Assembly (NCBI GenBank): GCA_011032825.1 | Contig: JAADJZ010000014.1 | Span: forward strand, 1,054,001-1,118,000 | Source: Massariosphaeria phaeospora | Taxonomy: Eukaryota > Ascomycota > Dothideomycetes > Pleosporales | DNA: 64,000 bases | Direction of reading: 5' to 3' | Shown here: in pieces, positions 33,796 through 45,500 of the stretch | Position numbering within the stretch: position 1 is the first letter of the stretch | Layout: every line of letters starts with the position of its first letter | Notes under the pieces: generated by a model | What the model was told of the DNA's origin: nothing | Seen by the model: only the letters and a program-made list of their open reading frames with translations | Databases searched by the model: none | Position numbers and translations under genes: made by a program

Positions 33796-35072
33796 ATGGG
33801 TGTGGGCGAGACCATCACCGTCATCAACCGCTCGGGCAAGGTCGTCAGTAGTGTAAGTGCGCCCATGCTTGCATGCTACTTCAGGGCCCGGTACTGACTC
33901 GGTTCTCCCAGAGCAAGCACCTGGTCAATGTCTTCAAGGAGGCCAAGTCGGCCTACCGCGAGCGCAAAGCCGAGATCAAGGCCGAGCGCGATGCTGCCTT
34001 CCAGGAGAAGAAGCTGCGCGACGGCGTGAAAGCCCTCCGTCTCGACGACGACGTACAGTCGCGGGCCTCCTCGCGCCATTCGAAGAACTCCAAGGGCACC
34101 CACCGCTCCAAGACCCATCGTCACCCCAGGCCGCCGCTCGAGCGTGGCTACACAGATTCCTTCTACGTCAACGATGAACAACCGCGGGGCGCCCGCCACC
34201 GACACGAGCAGGATCTGAGTGGGGAGGCACGCGCTGGCCACCGGCGAGAGCTGACGAGGCGGCACAGCGAGCACCAGGTCGAACCGTCACCGCTGAAGAT
34301 GACGCGCTCAGACTCCCACATCGACATGGACCTGGCGTACGGCGAACTTCCTCCGCCTCTGCCGGCCAAGCGCTTCGACGATGAAGAGCTGCGAGAGAAG
34401 GCTTCTAAACTCACCACGCTGCTCGACGAGGCCAATTGCTTGCAACATTCCGTCACGGCTATGATCGACAACCTCCAGAAGAATCCGGAAGCACTTGCCG
34501 CAGTCGCGCTTACCCTCGGCGAGATCAGCACCATCGCCGGCAAGATGGGCCCGGGGGTCCTGATGGCTCTGAAGGGCAGCTTTCCAGCCGTGGTGGCGCT
34601 GCTTGCGAGCCCCCACTTCATGATCGCTGCCGGTGTCGGTGTTGGCGTCACCATCGTGGCTCTCGGTGGATACAAAATCATCAAGAAGATACAGAACCTA
34701 AAGGAGGAGCAGCCGCAGGCCATGGAAGAACCATACGAGCTTGACGAGCTGGAGACGAAGGAGCTCAGTCGCATCGAAATGTGGCGTCGAGGTATTGCCG
34801 AAGTGGAGGCCGGAAGCGCGGGTACCACCGTCGACGGCGAGTTCATCACCCCAGGTGCTACCCGCCAGCTCCTCGATGCTGGAGTGCTCGACGAGGAGGA
34901 TGTCAGGTCTCGACGGGCCAAATCACACCGGGCCAAGTCCGTGAAGAGTTCCAAGACGACGAAAACGACTCGCAGCAAGAGCGCGAAGGAACCTGTCCCG
35001 ACGACCAACAAGAAGAAAAAGAAGGAACCATCCTTGTTGAAGAGCATGTTCCGTTCGCAACCCCTCCATTGA
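33796..35072 (+). CDS. Conserved fungal protein with membrane hairpin and basic tail
   Basis: Exons 33796-33852 and 33912-35072 encode 405 residues; the 59-nt intron has donor GTAAGT and acceptor CCCAG. The protein begins MGVGETITVINRSGKVVSSS, a start that I know from many Pezizomycotina proteins of unknown function. Residues 20-50 are a charged helix (FKEAKSAYRERKAEIKAERD). A hydrophobic region of about 35 residues at 242-275 (FPAVVALLASPHFMIAAGVGVGVTIVALGG core ASPHFMIAAGVGVG) reads as one long or two short membrane segments. The C-terminal 70 residues are Lys, Ser and Thr rich and end near a KKKKK run. It probably sits on a cellular membrane with both tails outside the lipid. Molecular role unknown. 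Confidence 0.82.
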
Positions 35073-35775
35073 GCATCGTACATTTGATCTGTCGCATACA
35101 TTGTTTTAACATAGCGGTTGGCGTTTTTCCATTTACTCATACCACTTAGACTCGTACGGCATCCAGATGGCGTCTTCTTCGCGCGAATCATCGTTCATTG
35201 GATTCGCGTTGTTTTGTCACTTTTATTGTCATATTTCTACTGTTTGTTTATACGTGCTCCTCCGTGAGCTGCAATACATACATGTAGGTAAGGTCGGTCT
35301 TTCGATATAATATGGTCATCACTAGCAAAAACTCATCAGTATATACGCATTGCATTGCTCAGCCGCTTTCGTGTACAAAGGTGTTCGATATCTTGAAGAG
35401 TGTGTGTTGCGCGACTGACTAATCATTCAAAAAGTGTCACCAACCGACCGCCAAGATCCCGCGGGACGTCAGCACTGGACATTGTGCATCACAAATCCAG
35501 AGGCATGCCACGGAATCAGAACGGCAACGACTTTTCTTTGTTCGAGCAAGCCCCATGCCATTTCCGTTGCTGAGTGGTTATTGTTCCGGGCGCGTCAAAG
35601 GAAGGTCCGAGAACGCCAAAACGTAGCCGGCTTCCCTCCCTCTCAAACAATCCATCCGCACCACAATCAAGACTCCTCGCACCCATAAAACTCGTCGTTT
35701 CAATACAATCAGTCTTTTGTCTCAACAACGCTTTTTAATCTAACCCGATAATTGTTTTTGGACACGCACGCCCAG
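35073..35775. other. Intergenic, promoter of the disordered protein
   Basis: About 700 bp. Ends in a CAATCAGTCTTTTG-type leader before the ATG at 35776. No coding sequence seen. Confidence 0.5.
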
Positions 35776-38700
35776 ATGAGTCAGAGGAGTGCTCACTCGT
35801 CGAGAAAGAGCGAGGGGGCGCGGAAACGGGGAGCGTTTTTGACGCAGGACGAGCAAGCACAGATAGCGCAACAACAAGAAGAGGAGGATGCGCGCGATTT
35901 GCGCACGGCTGTGGGACCTGAGAGTGCGAGTGCGCTGGATGGGAATGCGGAACGCAGACGGTCGTCCGCGCAGGCGCCTCAGGAACAACCTCAGCAGCAG
36001 GAAGCAACTCCCCACCAGAAGAGGATGGAACACTTTCAAAGAACGTGTGCGCGAGCAGCTCAAGCAGAGCCTCGTTTGCTAGAAGCCTTTCAAAAGAGCC
36101 AAGAAGGGGTTGCTAGACCCGACCGCAAAACTCTACATGTGGCCGACTACTCTAGACTCGCCGGACCCGTGCAGCAGCAGTGCCGCCTGCTTCTCCAAAA
36201 CATTGCCGTCAAGTGGCGCCTTCTCGCCGCTGTGGAAGTTTTCCCGCCCGAACTGTTCCCGAGCATGACGGATGCGGAGCGCAAGGCTAGATCTGTGGGC
36301 CCTAGTGTGGACTTCAGCGACTTGCGTTGTTGGGGCCGGGAGGCGCTGATGTTGCTTCACGGCCTGGCTATCTTGACGGTTGGGCGGCCTGAAGAGGCGA
36401 TTGCGTGGATCCGTGCGTCGGTACGAGTGCGTCAGCGTACGAAGGATGGGCCGGACTATATTACGCTGTGGGATGTCTGGCGGGCGCAGTTGAATGTCCT
36501 GGACGACGTTATTGTGCGGAACAATTCTGAGAGGGCTTCGCCTGGTGGGTCGGCGCAGATGGTTGGTCGCGGACACGGGAAGGGGAAGGGTGCTGTTGGC
36601 GATGATTTCGTCGGCGACGAGGGACCTGATGTTGGAAAGGATGGCGGCGCGGGTTCTGCTATTGCTACTGCTGCTGCTGCTTTTGCTGCTGCTTTTGCTG
36701 CAAGGCACGACCATGACGATTTGTACGATGATCCGACGCCGCCACAGAGCAGAAACAGAACACGGGCTCCATCCTCGCGAGGCAGCGATGGGCATAGCGA
36801 CGACGACGTCGTGGGACAGGCGCTGGTCACTGGGGAAGCGCCAGCAGCTGGAGCAGCAGGAGTAGCAGGAGCATCAGCTCACAGCTCAACGTCGAGTGCG
36901 CGCAAGAGGAGACGCAAATTGTCTGCTGGCGGGAAGACATATAAGCCGCCTCCAATGCCGAGCAAGAAGGCGAAGAGCGCGTCGCCCAAGAGCAACGACT
37001 CGGATGACGGACTAGACCGTGATGCTTTATTCTACCTTATAGACCGTGTCGAGCAGGGGAGAGAGCCTGGCGGGGCCTCTCGTGTGGACAGGCTTGCTCA
37101 GCGGCTGGCAGAGGTGATGGAGGCAGAAGCGGAGCTTGGTGAGGATGCTGGCGCTGAGGGAAATGTTATAGTTGATGATGATTATGATTATGATCATGGA
37201 GATTTTAGAGATCTTCCCTGGGGCGACGAGGGAATTGAGGATGACGTCCTGGGCGATGGAGACGATGGCACAGGAGAAGAGCTCGGTGAGGATACTGGCG
37301 CCTTTGGAAATACCACAGCCGACCAAAATCCAGGCGGAAGCGACGATCCCGATCCCGATCCCGACGCCGGTGAATCTGCTATCATCTACACGCCCCGTAG
37401 CTCTGCTGCGGGCCGTTCCAAGCGTAGGCCCGACAACAACGAAGATGATGACCGCAACATATATAACGCCCGCGGCAGTCCAGCTCCGAACCCCTACAAC
37501 CACCGTCATCCCAGCCAAGAAAACGACAACCCCTCCTACAACAACCAAGCCAACGACAACAAGAAGGGCAAGGAGAAGATGGCTGATACCACCGACGCTG
37601 CCGAAGCCAACGCCAACCCTCGAGGCCGCGAACCCCCTTACTACATCACGAACTCCGACGCTGACGCTGAAGTTGACCGCTCCCGGCGCAGGGCATCGCG
37701 GACAAGAGCAACTGCACGTGCAGCACGCGGCGGTCCGTCGAACATGAACGTGGGCCGGAACGTGGGCCGCCACCGGGTTCAGCAGCAAAGCGTGCGCCAG
37801 CCTCAGCAACAGCCTCAGTCTCAGTCTCAGTCGCACGACGAAGAGGACGAAGACGAAGACGAAGATGAAGTCGACGGCGGAGCTAACCGACGAGTCCGTC
37901 CCACGGTCCGTCCCAACGACGACGATAATGGCGACTCAAGTTCCCTTCTAACTCCCGGCTCGGAATCGGATTCCGGTGACTCGTCGTCGGATTTTTTCGA
38001 CGAGGAAACGTCGTCGTCGTCGTCGGAGGAGTCTTCGGGCGAGGAGGACGGCGGTGGTGGTGGCGGTGGAGGTAGTGGAGGTGATGACGATGATGGCGAC
38101 CTGCCGTCTGACTATGAGGCCAACGACCAACCTGATGTATCGCGTTTAGTACGGAAGCCTGGAGCTGGTGCTAGAGCTAGAGATAGAGCTGCTGGGACTG
38201 GAACTAGCCCTACCACGACGAGGGGACACACACTGCCTGAAGCCCATGGCGATGCTGCTCGGAACACCCGCACCCACAAACGACGTGCTCTAACAGCACC
38301 CCCCAAACCTGCTACGACGTCTAAATCCAAAGGGAAGCGCGCACGGCATGAGGGCGGCGATAGCTACAATAATAGCGACCTGCCTTCTGATTATGATGCC
38401 AACGACACACCGTCTTCACCGCGCCTAGTACGGAAGCCTGGAGTGGGTGCTACAGCTAGAGATCGCGCTGCTGGAGCTGGAACTGGAACTGGCACTGGAG
38501 TTGGCACTACGAGAGGCCGCACACTGCCTGAAGCTCAAGGCGATGGCGACGGTGCTCGGAACACCCGCACCTACAAACGAGCTGCAGCGCCCAAACCCGT
38601 TACGTCTAAATCCAAAGGGAAGCGTCCACGGCATGAAGGCGGCGATGTCGACAGTGCTGTCCCTGCTCCTACCGCACCCCCAGCGCCCATACCCACCACC

Positions 38701-39117
38701 TCCCCCGCGCCCCGCGCCCGCCGTGGTAGTATTCGAAACATCCGTACTCGCACTGGCAACGACGTCGACCCCGACCCCGCGCCCGCGCCTATCGCGAGGA
38801 GGGGCCGCGTACTGCCTGTTACTGCTACTAGCGACAGTACTGGTGTTCGCACCACGCACAGCCGGAAACGAACTGCTTCTGCTTCTGCTTCTGCTTCTGC
38901 TTCTGCTTGGCCTGCGCACGAGCCCGGTACGTCGAAAGGGAAGCGTGTGCGGTATGGAAGTGGAAGTGGCGATGGGGATGGACGCGGTGCCGGAGAAGGA
39001 AAGGGTACGGGAAAGGAAATGGAAATAGAAAAGGGAGAGGGGATGCAGATGAGCACACCGGTGTGGCATTTACGGTTAAGGGCGGGGGAGAGCGTGGTGG
39101 TTAGTGCGGAGCTGTAA
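35776..39117 (+). CDS. Large disordered protein with internal ~90-residue repeats
   Basis: A single exon of 1113 residues from the ATG at 35776. Residues about 80-240 look folded, with helices around MEHFQRTCARAAQAEP, QQQCRLLLQNIAVKWRLLAA and RCWGREALMLLHGLAILTVG. From 250 on the protein is low in complexity: an Ala run near 297-310, acidic and Gly-rich blocks, and Asp/Pro dipeptides. Two repeats of about 90 residues start with DLPSDYEAND (about 775) and DLPSDYDAND (about 868); each has RLVRKPG, RG-T-LPEA, ARNTRT-KR and SKGKR-RHEGGD in the same order. A third, partial copy (about 1000-1075) keeps RGRVLPV, TTHSRKR and SKGKRVRY. Many short basic clusters could be nuclear signals or DNA/RNA contacts. 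Family not recognised. Confidence 0.75.
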   Translation: MSQRSAHSSRKSEGARKRGAFLTQDEQAQIAQQQEEEDARDLRTAVGPESASALDGNAERRRSSAQAPQEQPQQQEATPHQKRMEHFQRTCARAAQAEPRLLEAFQKSQEGVARPDRKTLHVADYSRLAGPVQQQCRLLLQNIAVKWRLLAAVEVFPPELFPSMTDAERKARSVGPSVDFSDLRCWGREALMLLHGLAILTVGRPEEAIAWIRASVRVRQRTKDGPDYITLWDVWRAQLNVLDDVIVRNNSERASPGGSAQMVGRGHGKGKGAVGDDFVGDEGPDVGKDGGAGSAIATAAAAFAAAFAARHDHDDLYDDPTPPQSRNRTRAPSSRGSDGHSDDDVVGQALVTGEAPAAGAAGVAGASAHSSTSSARKRRRKLSAGGKTYKPPPMPSKKAKSASPKSNDSDDGLDRDALFYLIDRVEQGREPGGASRVDRLAQRLAEVMEAEAELGEDAGAEGNVIVDDDYDYDHGDFRDLPWGDEGIEDDVLGDGDDGTGEELGEDTGAFGNTTADQNPGGSDDPDPDPDAGESAIIYTPRSSAAGRSKRRPDNNEDDDRNIYNARGSPAPNPYNHRHPSQENDNPSYNNQANDNKKGKEKMADTTDAAEANANPRGREPPYYITNSDADAEVDRSRRRASRTRATARAARGGPSNMNVGRNVGRHRVQQQSVRQPQQQPQSQSQSHDEEDEDEDEDEVDGGANRRVRPTVRPNDDDNGDSSSLLTPGSESDSGDSSSDFFDEETSSSSSEESSGEEDGGGGGGGGSGGDDDDGDLPSDYEANDQPDVSRLVRKPGAGARARDRAAGTGTSPTTTRGHTLPEAHGDAARNTRTHKRRALTAPPKPATTSKSKGKRARHEGGDSYNNSDLPSDYDANDTPSSPRLVRKPGVGATARDRAAGAGTGTGTGVGTTRGRTLPEAQGDGDGARNTRTYKRAAAPKPVTSKSKGKRPRHEGGDVDSAVPAPTAPPAPIPTTSPAPRARRGSIRNIRTRTGNDVDPDPAPAPIARRGRVLPVTATSDSTGVRTTHSRKRTASASASASASAWPAHEPGTSKGKRVRYGSGSGDGDGRGAGEGKGTGKEMEIEKGEGMQMSTPVWHLRLRAGESVVVSAEL
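36660..36704 (+). repeat. GCT/TGCTGC trinucleotide tract in coding region
   Basis: CTGCTGCTGCTTTTGCTGCTGC-like triplet tract (core CTGCTGCTGCTT) that encodes the Ala/Phe run of the disordered protein. Length is a multiple of three, so it changes protein length only. Confidence 0.7.
38872..38907 (+). repeat. (GCTTCT)n hexanucleotide tract in coding region
   Basis: About five GCTTCT units that encode Ala-Ser repeats near residue 1035 of the disordered protein. Frame-neutral and probably variable between strains. Confidence 0.75.
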
Positions 39118-40017
39118 GGGGTGGAGATGGGTAGAGAGGGAGGGCAACAGGGGGATAAATAGGCGGGAAAGGAGAGAGATAAGACAGAGAGAGCGAGAGG
39201 CAGGGCAGGTAAGATCTTTAGTCTAGATTTGTGTTTGGATTATTTGGATTTGCATATTAGGTAGATGTTTTTGCTGTCGTTGTGTTTATGGTAGAAAGGA
39301 GAAATGAGAAATGATAAATTGATGAATTAGTGTTATTAGGTATTGTATGTATGTACGTGCTGTGTGAAGTTAGGGTGAAGGTGATAGTGTTTGTGCGGTG
39401 TTTGGGGTTGGTGGGAGAGGAGATGGATGGTATAGGGGAGAGGGAGAGGGAGAGGTAGTTGAGGAACAAGAGAACATGTGTCTGTCTGTATAATCTTATC
39501 TTATCTTACCTTGGAGTCACTATCTTCTCTATGCTGAACCAAATTCAACAAAATATAAATTGACCTGAACGGAAAGCGGAATTAAACAGAACAGAATTGA
39601 ACGAAATTTGTACCTGAACGGAACTGAACTGACTTGAAGTTAAACGCAACGTTACTCCTCCGACTAGTCCATCAGCTACCTCTATCTACCTATCTACGTA
39701 ATCCATAATCCGATTCATCCAGCCCTTCCTTCATCATACAATAACACTCACAAACGCCATATCGACGCTCAACATATAGAAAAGAAGGAACACATCCGTA
39801 AAAGGATCCCCCACCGCCAAACACCACATGCCCCCAGAAATGCCCATACCCCCCACTCATGCGACACTTTAAATCCTACCTACACTATGATCCAGCCAAC
39901 CAACAATCGCCCAAAGCAAACCTGCGAAAATACATACCCGAACTAAATGCCCCCACACACAGAATCGAACAGTAAAAAGCAGTACGTTATATCCCTCCAG
40001 CCAAAAACTGCAACACC
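39118..40017. other. Convergent intergenic, low-complexity purine tracts
   Basis: 900 bp between convergent genes. 39160-39215 and 39410-39460 are purine-rich (GGGAGAGGGAGAGG), 39540-39650 is rich in GAACTGAA-like repeats (ACGGAA/CTGAAC), and 39670-39900 is CA/CT rich. Likely 3' UTRs and simple sequence; no gene. Confidence 0.5.
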
Positions 40018-41692
40018 TCACTTCCGCCTCGCCAGCCCCATAACCAACAACTCCCCTGTCCCCACCTCAACCTTCCACCCCTCCCTAACCAGCGCGCGCA
40101 CAACCGCCGGCCCAATCTTGCCCCTCCCGCCCTCGCTATGCCGCCCCAAGCCCGTAACAATACGATACACGAGCGCAGCGCCAGCGCGCCCACCCCCGGG
40201 GATGCGCAGCTCGCCGAGCCCCGCCCACCAAGCGCGCGTGCTGGCCTTCGCAATGCGCGTGGCGCTCAGCACGCTCACGCCGTGCAGGTCCAGCACCGTG
40301 GCCGACGACTGCGAGGCGACGAGGGCGTCGGCGTCGGCTTCGTTGGTGGCGGCCAGGTGGGCGTGCAGGTCGCGGCCCACTTGCGCGTAGTAGCCCGCTG
40401 CGGCTTTCATAAGCGGGTTGGACTTGCCCTTGCGGTATGCGTCGGAGGCTTGGGTGAAGGCGGCGCTGCGGGCGGAGCTGAGGGAGGCGAAGGTGTTGGG
40501 GACGGCGGAGGGAGGGAGTGCGGGGAGTCGGTGGGGCTCGGGTGTCGGAGTGGAGAGGTTCACGGGCGTGTACTGAGGGATGACTTTGACGCCGCCTAAC
40601 GCGGTCGGGGTCGTGGGGTGCTGTGTCAATGTCCGCGCAAGATCTTGGGCATGCGCGGCTGACGGTGCTGTGAGGCGCACAAGGGCGATAGCGTGTTCCA
40701 GATCTATGCTGGGAAAATCAGTAATGAGATCGAGTGCAGGCTCCACCAGAGAAGCATCCGGCTCGGCTTTGCCCTGCATATGAACGTCCTTCTGTATGAG
40801 TGCCAGGATAGTGCCCGAACGCGACGCGCCGTTTTTGTGGTAGAACGAGGCAACCGTGGCAGTGGACAGGTTCATTCTGGACGCGATATACTCGACATCC
40901 CGCCCGCTGTCCAGCCACCTATTGGGCGATGCCGTTGACGATACGTCTGACCCTGACGCCGACACTGCGCTGCCGCTATAGTGAGCCGACCGCCTCTGCT
41001 TCCGTTTCGCTTTGCCTTTCTTCCCACGCTGCGGAATCTGGAACTCTTCTGCAAACGCGTCAATGCCTCGAGCGACCGGAAGCTCATCAGGACTGGCTCG
41101 CGAATCTTCAAAGTAGACGTGGTTGAGCAGCTCGTCCGTCGCCCTCTCGAAATCATTGTCGCACTTCTTCAGCGTGTAAGCGACAAGATCCGGCCGCAGG
41201 GTGGGGAACGTCTCTGCGAGCACCAGCTCCTTCGTCGGCGTGTCGAGGCGATCGGTGTCCCTGAAGTAGCCGCCATCCGACGAGCCTTGGGAGCCCTCAG
41301 AGCCGGACCCGGACCGGCCGTCGACACTCAAAGTGGACAGGCCATTGGACAGGTTGGTCTCGTCGGTCAGCGTCGTCCGGGTCGCCCAGCTGTCCGCGTT
41401 GGACTCCACATCCTCCGAGCCCTGCTTCTCTGGGCTGGATTTCGCGGCCGGACCGCTGCTGCCCGAGGCGTCGAAGTCGGCCGCCTGCTCGTCGTCGGCC
41501 GCCTGCTTGATACCGTCGAGCAGGTCGCGGGCTAGCTGTATCCCTTGCGCCGTCCCCGCGTAGTCGGAGTAGATGGCGTGGACGAGGGCCGGGTCGACGG
41601 GCGGGCAGTACTCTTGCTGGCAGGGCGTTAGCGCTGCGTGTCGTGTAACGGGGGCGTGTGGATACCTCTAGAATGCGCAAATCATCCGCCAT
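40018..41692 (-). CDS. CUE-DUF1771-Smr domain protein (Cue2-like)
   Basis: Exons 41666-41692 and 40018-41616 encode 541 residues; the 49-nt intron has donor GTATCC and acceptor GCCAG. Residues about 10-45 (EQEYCPPVDPALVHAIYSDY) resemble a first ubiquitin-binding CUE-like helix set, and about 135-180 holds a clear CUE core (ELVLAETFPTLRPDLV, DFERATDELL). A DUF1771 helix (AFTQASDAYRKGKSNPL) lies near 390-440. The C-terminus from about 443 is an Smr domain with VLDLHGVSV and a GRGKIGPAVVRAL loop. This architecture matches yeast Cue2, the ribosome-associated endonuclease of no-go mRNA decay, which binds ubiquitin on stalled ribosomes. The Smr signature here reads TGLGRHSEGGRGKIGPAV, complete by eye. 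Ortholog assignment is by architecture only. Confidence 0.85.
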
Positions 41693-42532
41693 GCTTGTGT
41701 TTGGAATGTAGTCGTCTATTGGGCTGATGATACACAGGTTGCATACTCGGAATTGTCGGGGAAGAGGCTGCAGAAGGGTCGCGAGCGAGACGGCTGGCTG
41801 GGCTGATGGCGAGAGAAATCGGGAGTCGCACCGTGGAGTGGCAGAAGTTGTTTGTCGTCGCACAGCACTGGCAGCCTTCACATAAAGCGGGGTTCCGCTT
41901 GCGGTAAGCCTTGGCAGCTACCCAGATACCCAGCCTCACAGAGATGGAAGAGATAGCCGTGGAAAGCGAGTCCGCTGGGTCAATACAGATGGATTATTTG
42001 CAGCTGTGGGCGAACAGGACCGGCCTTTTGCGCCTCCTCATGTTAGATAGCCCATGCGACGTCACCACACTGAGCCTTCGCGTCATTCACCACTTAGTCA
42101 AGGAGCGCCATCACTAGTTTAGTCCGAAGTCGTCTCGAATCGCACCGCCAGCTGAGTAGATCTATCACCGGCTGATTATCATGCCTACTACGCGTATCTA
42201 ATAACCGTGCGTATCTGGCCCGGCTGTGTCACCGGTACCATGTCGAGGCATTACAAACTCGCAGACGCCAGAGGCCCCTAGAGCCCAACACCTACACCTT
42301 ACAGCATACATGCCATGTACAGTGGGGCCGTAGATAAGAAGCCGTCGAAACCAGTTCTCAGTCTGGCACCCCATGCATTAAAAACCATACCGCCGCCGTA
42401 ACAATGTACAAAAGTTTGCGAACCCGGCTAGCCCCGTTGACGAGCCCGGACTCCTACCCGCCCTAACCTCGTGCACCTAACCCTCAAGCATTTGCTGTGC
42501 AACCGGCATCGGCCGTTGTAGTCGTCATTAGT
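41693..42532. other. Intergenic, no gene seen
   Basis: 840 bp: promoter side of the Cue2-like gene and 3' flank of the HECT ligase gene. A 68-codon plus-strand frame at 41911 lacks any recognisable feature. Nothing else seen. Confidence 0.5.
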
Positions 42533-45500
42533 CTAGGAAAGATGGAAGGCTCCTTGGCCCTCCTGGATAGCAACATTCAGCTTCACTTGTAGAATCTTAA
42601 TGGTGCTGTAATCTGGCATTTTGAGGTAGTTGACGCAAGTCATAACGCTGGGGAGATAATCGTCAGACGTGAATGGCGGTTCGCTGGGTTTGCACACGAC
42701 CGTGAACATCGGTGTGAGAGCCTTGAAGCCTAGGGAAAGATTAGTGACATGTTATGCTGCATAGAGTGGAATCACTCACCTCCAATGGGGAGCTTGGGGC
42801 TACCAGTGATAAACTGTAGGAAATCCCGCCGCTGCGTTGGCGTGAATTCACTCATGCTCTGCAGCAAATTCCGAACACTCTTGCTGTCCAGATTGAACCC
42901 ATGATCAGCTTTGATAGAGTCCATCAGGGCTGGGTTCAGTTAGCTTCTGCCATTGTCCTGTGGGCAACAAGATGGATACTTACTTTCCAGAGACCAGTCC
43001 TCGTCCACCCTTCCGAACAGCATCACGAGTTCATCCGGAGTAAATGCCCTGAGGGCGGAATACGGGAACACTTGAGAAAATCCTTGCCGGAACGCGCTGA
43101 CCTGTCGCTGAACACCAGAGCCGAGAGTCGAGTCTAAGACTTTCTCCACATAGAGATCCACGTTATCAATCGTTACGGGCTGGTCAGCTCCGTTTTCTAT
43201 GAGGTCGATCGGATATCCGGGAAGCGTAAAGTCTAAACCTAGGTCTTCAACGCGCGCGTCGTGGATGGTAATAGTCTGAATGGCTCGCACTTTCTGAGCG
43301 GCCGAGAGGTTGCCATCTTCGTCAATTTCTTTTTTGGCATCGGCAAATTGTTTTAGTAGCTTGAGTGACATAGCAAGGTCGTAGTCAACTGACTTGACAG
43401 ACCCAAGGGACGGAGTAACCGCGACGGCACTACCGCCGATGCGGAAGAAGGTTGGATTGAAAGACACGTCGATGATCCGGGAATCTAGCATTGCTCGGGC
43501 CACGAACTTGCCAAGCACTTTGTACAAGTGGAGGACCTTCTTCCCATTCTCGCTTTCCGCTTGAGCTGCACTCATCGGGGCTGGGAACAGGCCGAGTTTG
43601 CCAAAGGCGAATTCATCATCGTCGTTGGACTCGTTCTCTCTCCAGAGCTTGAGCTTCTTCTTCGAGAACTCTTTCGATACAGTAGAGTAGAACTCCAAGG
43701 TAGGCCCCAGCCCGGTGCCAACCTCTTCAAAGTACTCCACCTCAAGAACACTCGGTGAATGCCCGTAGAGGTCCATGACCTTCATAGCCGATTCAAGAAT
43801 CCGCGTCCGGGAAATGCGCACCTTCTGTCGCTGCAGCCTGCCCAAGAAGGGTCGTTCATCGCGATGTCGATCATGCCTAGAATCATTCGTGGATTGAGAA
43901 TTCTGCCATCTAGTCATAGACCTTGAGTACCCGAAAGACGTGGACTGTAGGAAGAGATGCCGCGTCTCGAACGGGAAGAGGAAGGGGTAGAGACGAGCGA
44001 GATCTTCACTCCAGCTGGGTAGACAATTACTCGCTACGATTAGTGGCTCTTCCAGTTGACGATTGAGCTTAGCAGTCAGCTTCGTATTGACAAACTGGGA
44101 CAATGGTTCAGCATTGAGCTTGATCTGGTCCCGGTTATGCGACAGCACGTCGTCGAGGTGCGAGTTGAGACCATGGAGAATACTTAGCAGCCGTAATATG
44201 CCCGAAGTTACAGGATGCTTGTCAAGAGAGACCGGCATGCCAGATGCACCTGGTTTTGAGGACTCAGGCGGCGGCGTCAACGCGCTCGTATCCGCCGGAG
44301 GGGGTCCTTGAACCCGTTTGAATTTGATTGTGTGGATGGCATTCCACACTGTCCGGCCCGTGGCCTCGGGTGTTGCCTGGTTGAAGTGCACAGCACGGTA
44401 GATGGTGGTATCATTGGAGAGCGGCTGGTCGTTCACACTGAACTCAATATGCCAATCTTGTGGTGTAGATTGCACTGCTGCAGCATATGAGAGTCCACCT
44501 CCGGGACTGCCTAGAGACTGTCGTAAGGTTTGCATGGCCTGTATACGCGCTGCTGTACTCGTGAGGCGCTCCGAAAAGGGGCTAGGTCTAGCCGGGGTCT
44601 GTCCTTGCACTGGAGTTGCGACCCTAGTCCCGTCTTCTTTGCGAGCAGTAACTTTCCCTGTGGGCGCAACTTCGACGCTCACCGCCGACGGATCAGCCAT
44701 TGGCCCATCGCCCACATCATCTTCAACTTCGCCGCCCATGATTGCGTCCAAGGCGGCGCGTTCCTCCTCGGCAGAATCTGGATCAGAGAGACGCTCCTCA
44801 TCAGCACACTCTAGAGGATCTTGATCGTTGCTGGAATAAGGCAAAGCAGGTGGCGGCGGCGGAGGCGGCGGCGGAGGTGGAGGGGCTTGTGCCTGTTGTC
44901 GTCGGCTCGAACGGCGGATTTTCTCTTTGGGTGCTGGCGGTGCAGAACTGGGACCAGCCTGGGGCACTTTGGAAGAGCTCGATTTCGGTATCGGTGCTTT
45001 CCTAGATGAAGATCGATTTGTCGTCTCATTTGGCGTATGTGGCGGAGGCGGAACTGGTGTGCGTCCCTCTGCAAGCGCTTGGGCGTATGCAGCGATCTTA
45101 TCCCGGTTCTTAGAGCTGCGAGGCGGGCCTGGCTGGTCAACTATGCTGATACGTGGCCTCAGGTAATCGTCCAGGGCTTTGAATGTAGCGATCGCATGTA
45201 TCGAAACCATAATGTTACGATATGTCTTGGGAATGCCGGACTCCTCGTTTGCAACAAGTTTCAGTCGCAGCTGCTTTGCTAACATCGAAGTCGCGCTACC
45301 CCGGCTGTCATAGGAGTGCTGATGGACAGTGACCACTTCAAAGTGTTCAGCCCTACTCAGCAGATCCTGAAGCTTGTTGACCAGAATGCTGAAGGGCGTT
45401 GCTGGAGAAGAGCTGCTAGCAGTTTTGACCTTGTTTGGGTTGCTTGAGCCCATGAAGGCTTCCAGAAAAGCGGAGCGAGGGTCCATGCCTATTGGGGGGA

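Noticed and set aside
35740..37836. Long minus-strand frames under the disordered protein
   Set aside because: Antisense shadows of a repeat-rich GC-biased coding region; they share its repeat boundaries.
36494..39028. Additional plus-strand frames rich in Leu, Thr and Pro
   Set aside because: Out-of-frame readings of simple repeats in the 1113-residue gene.
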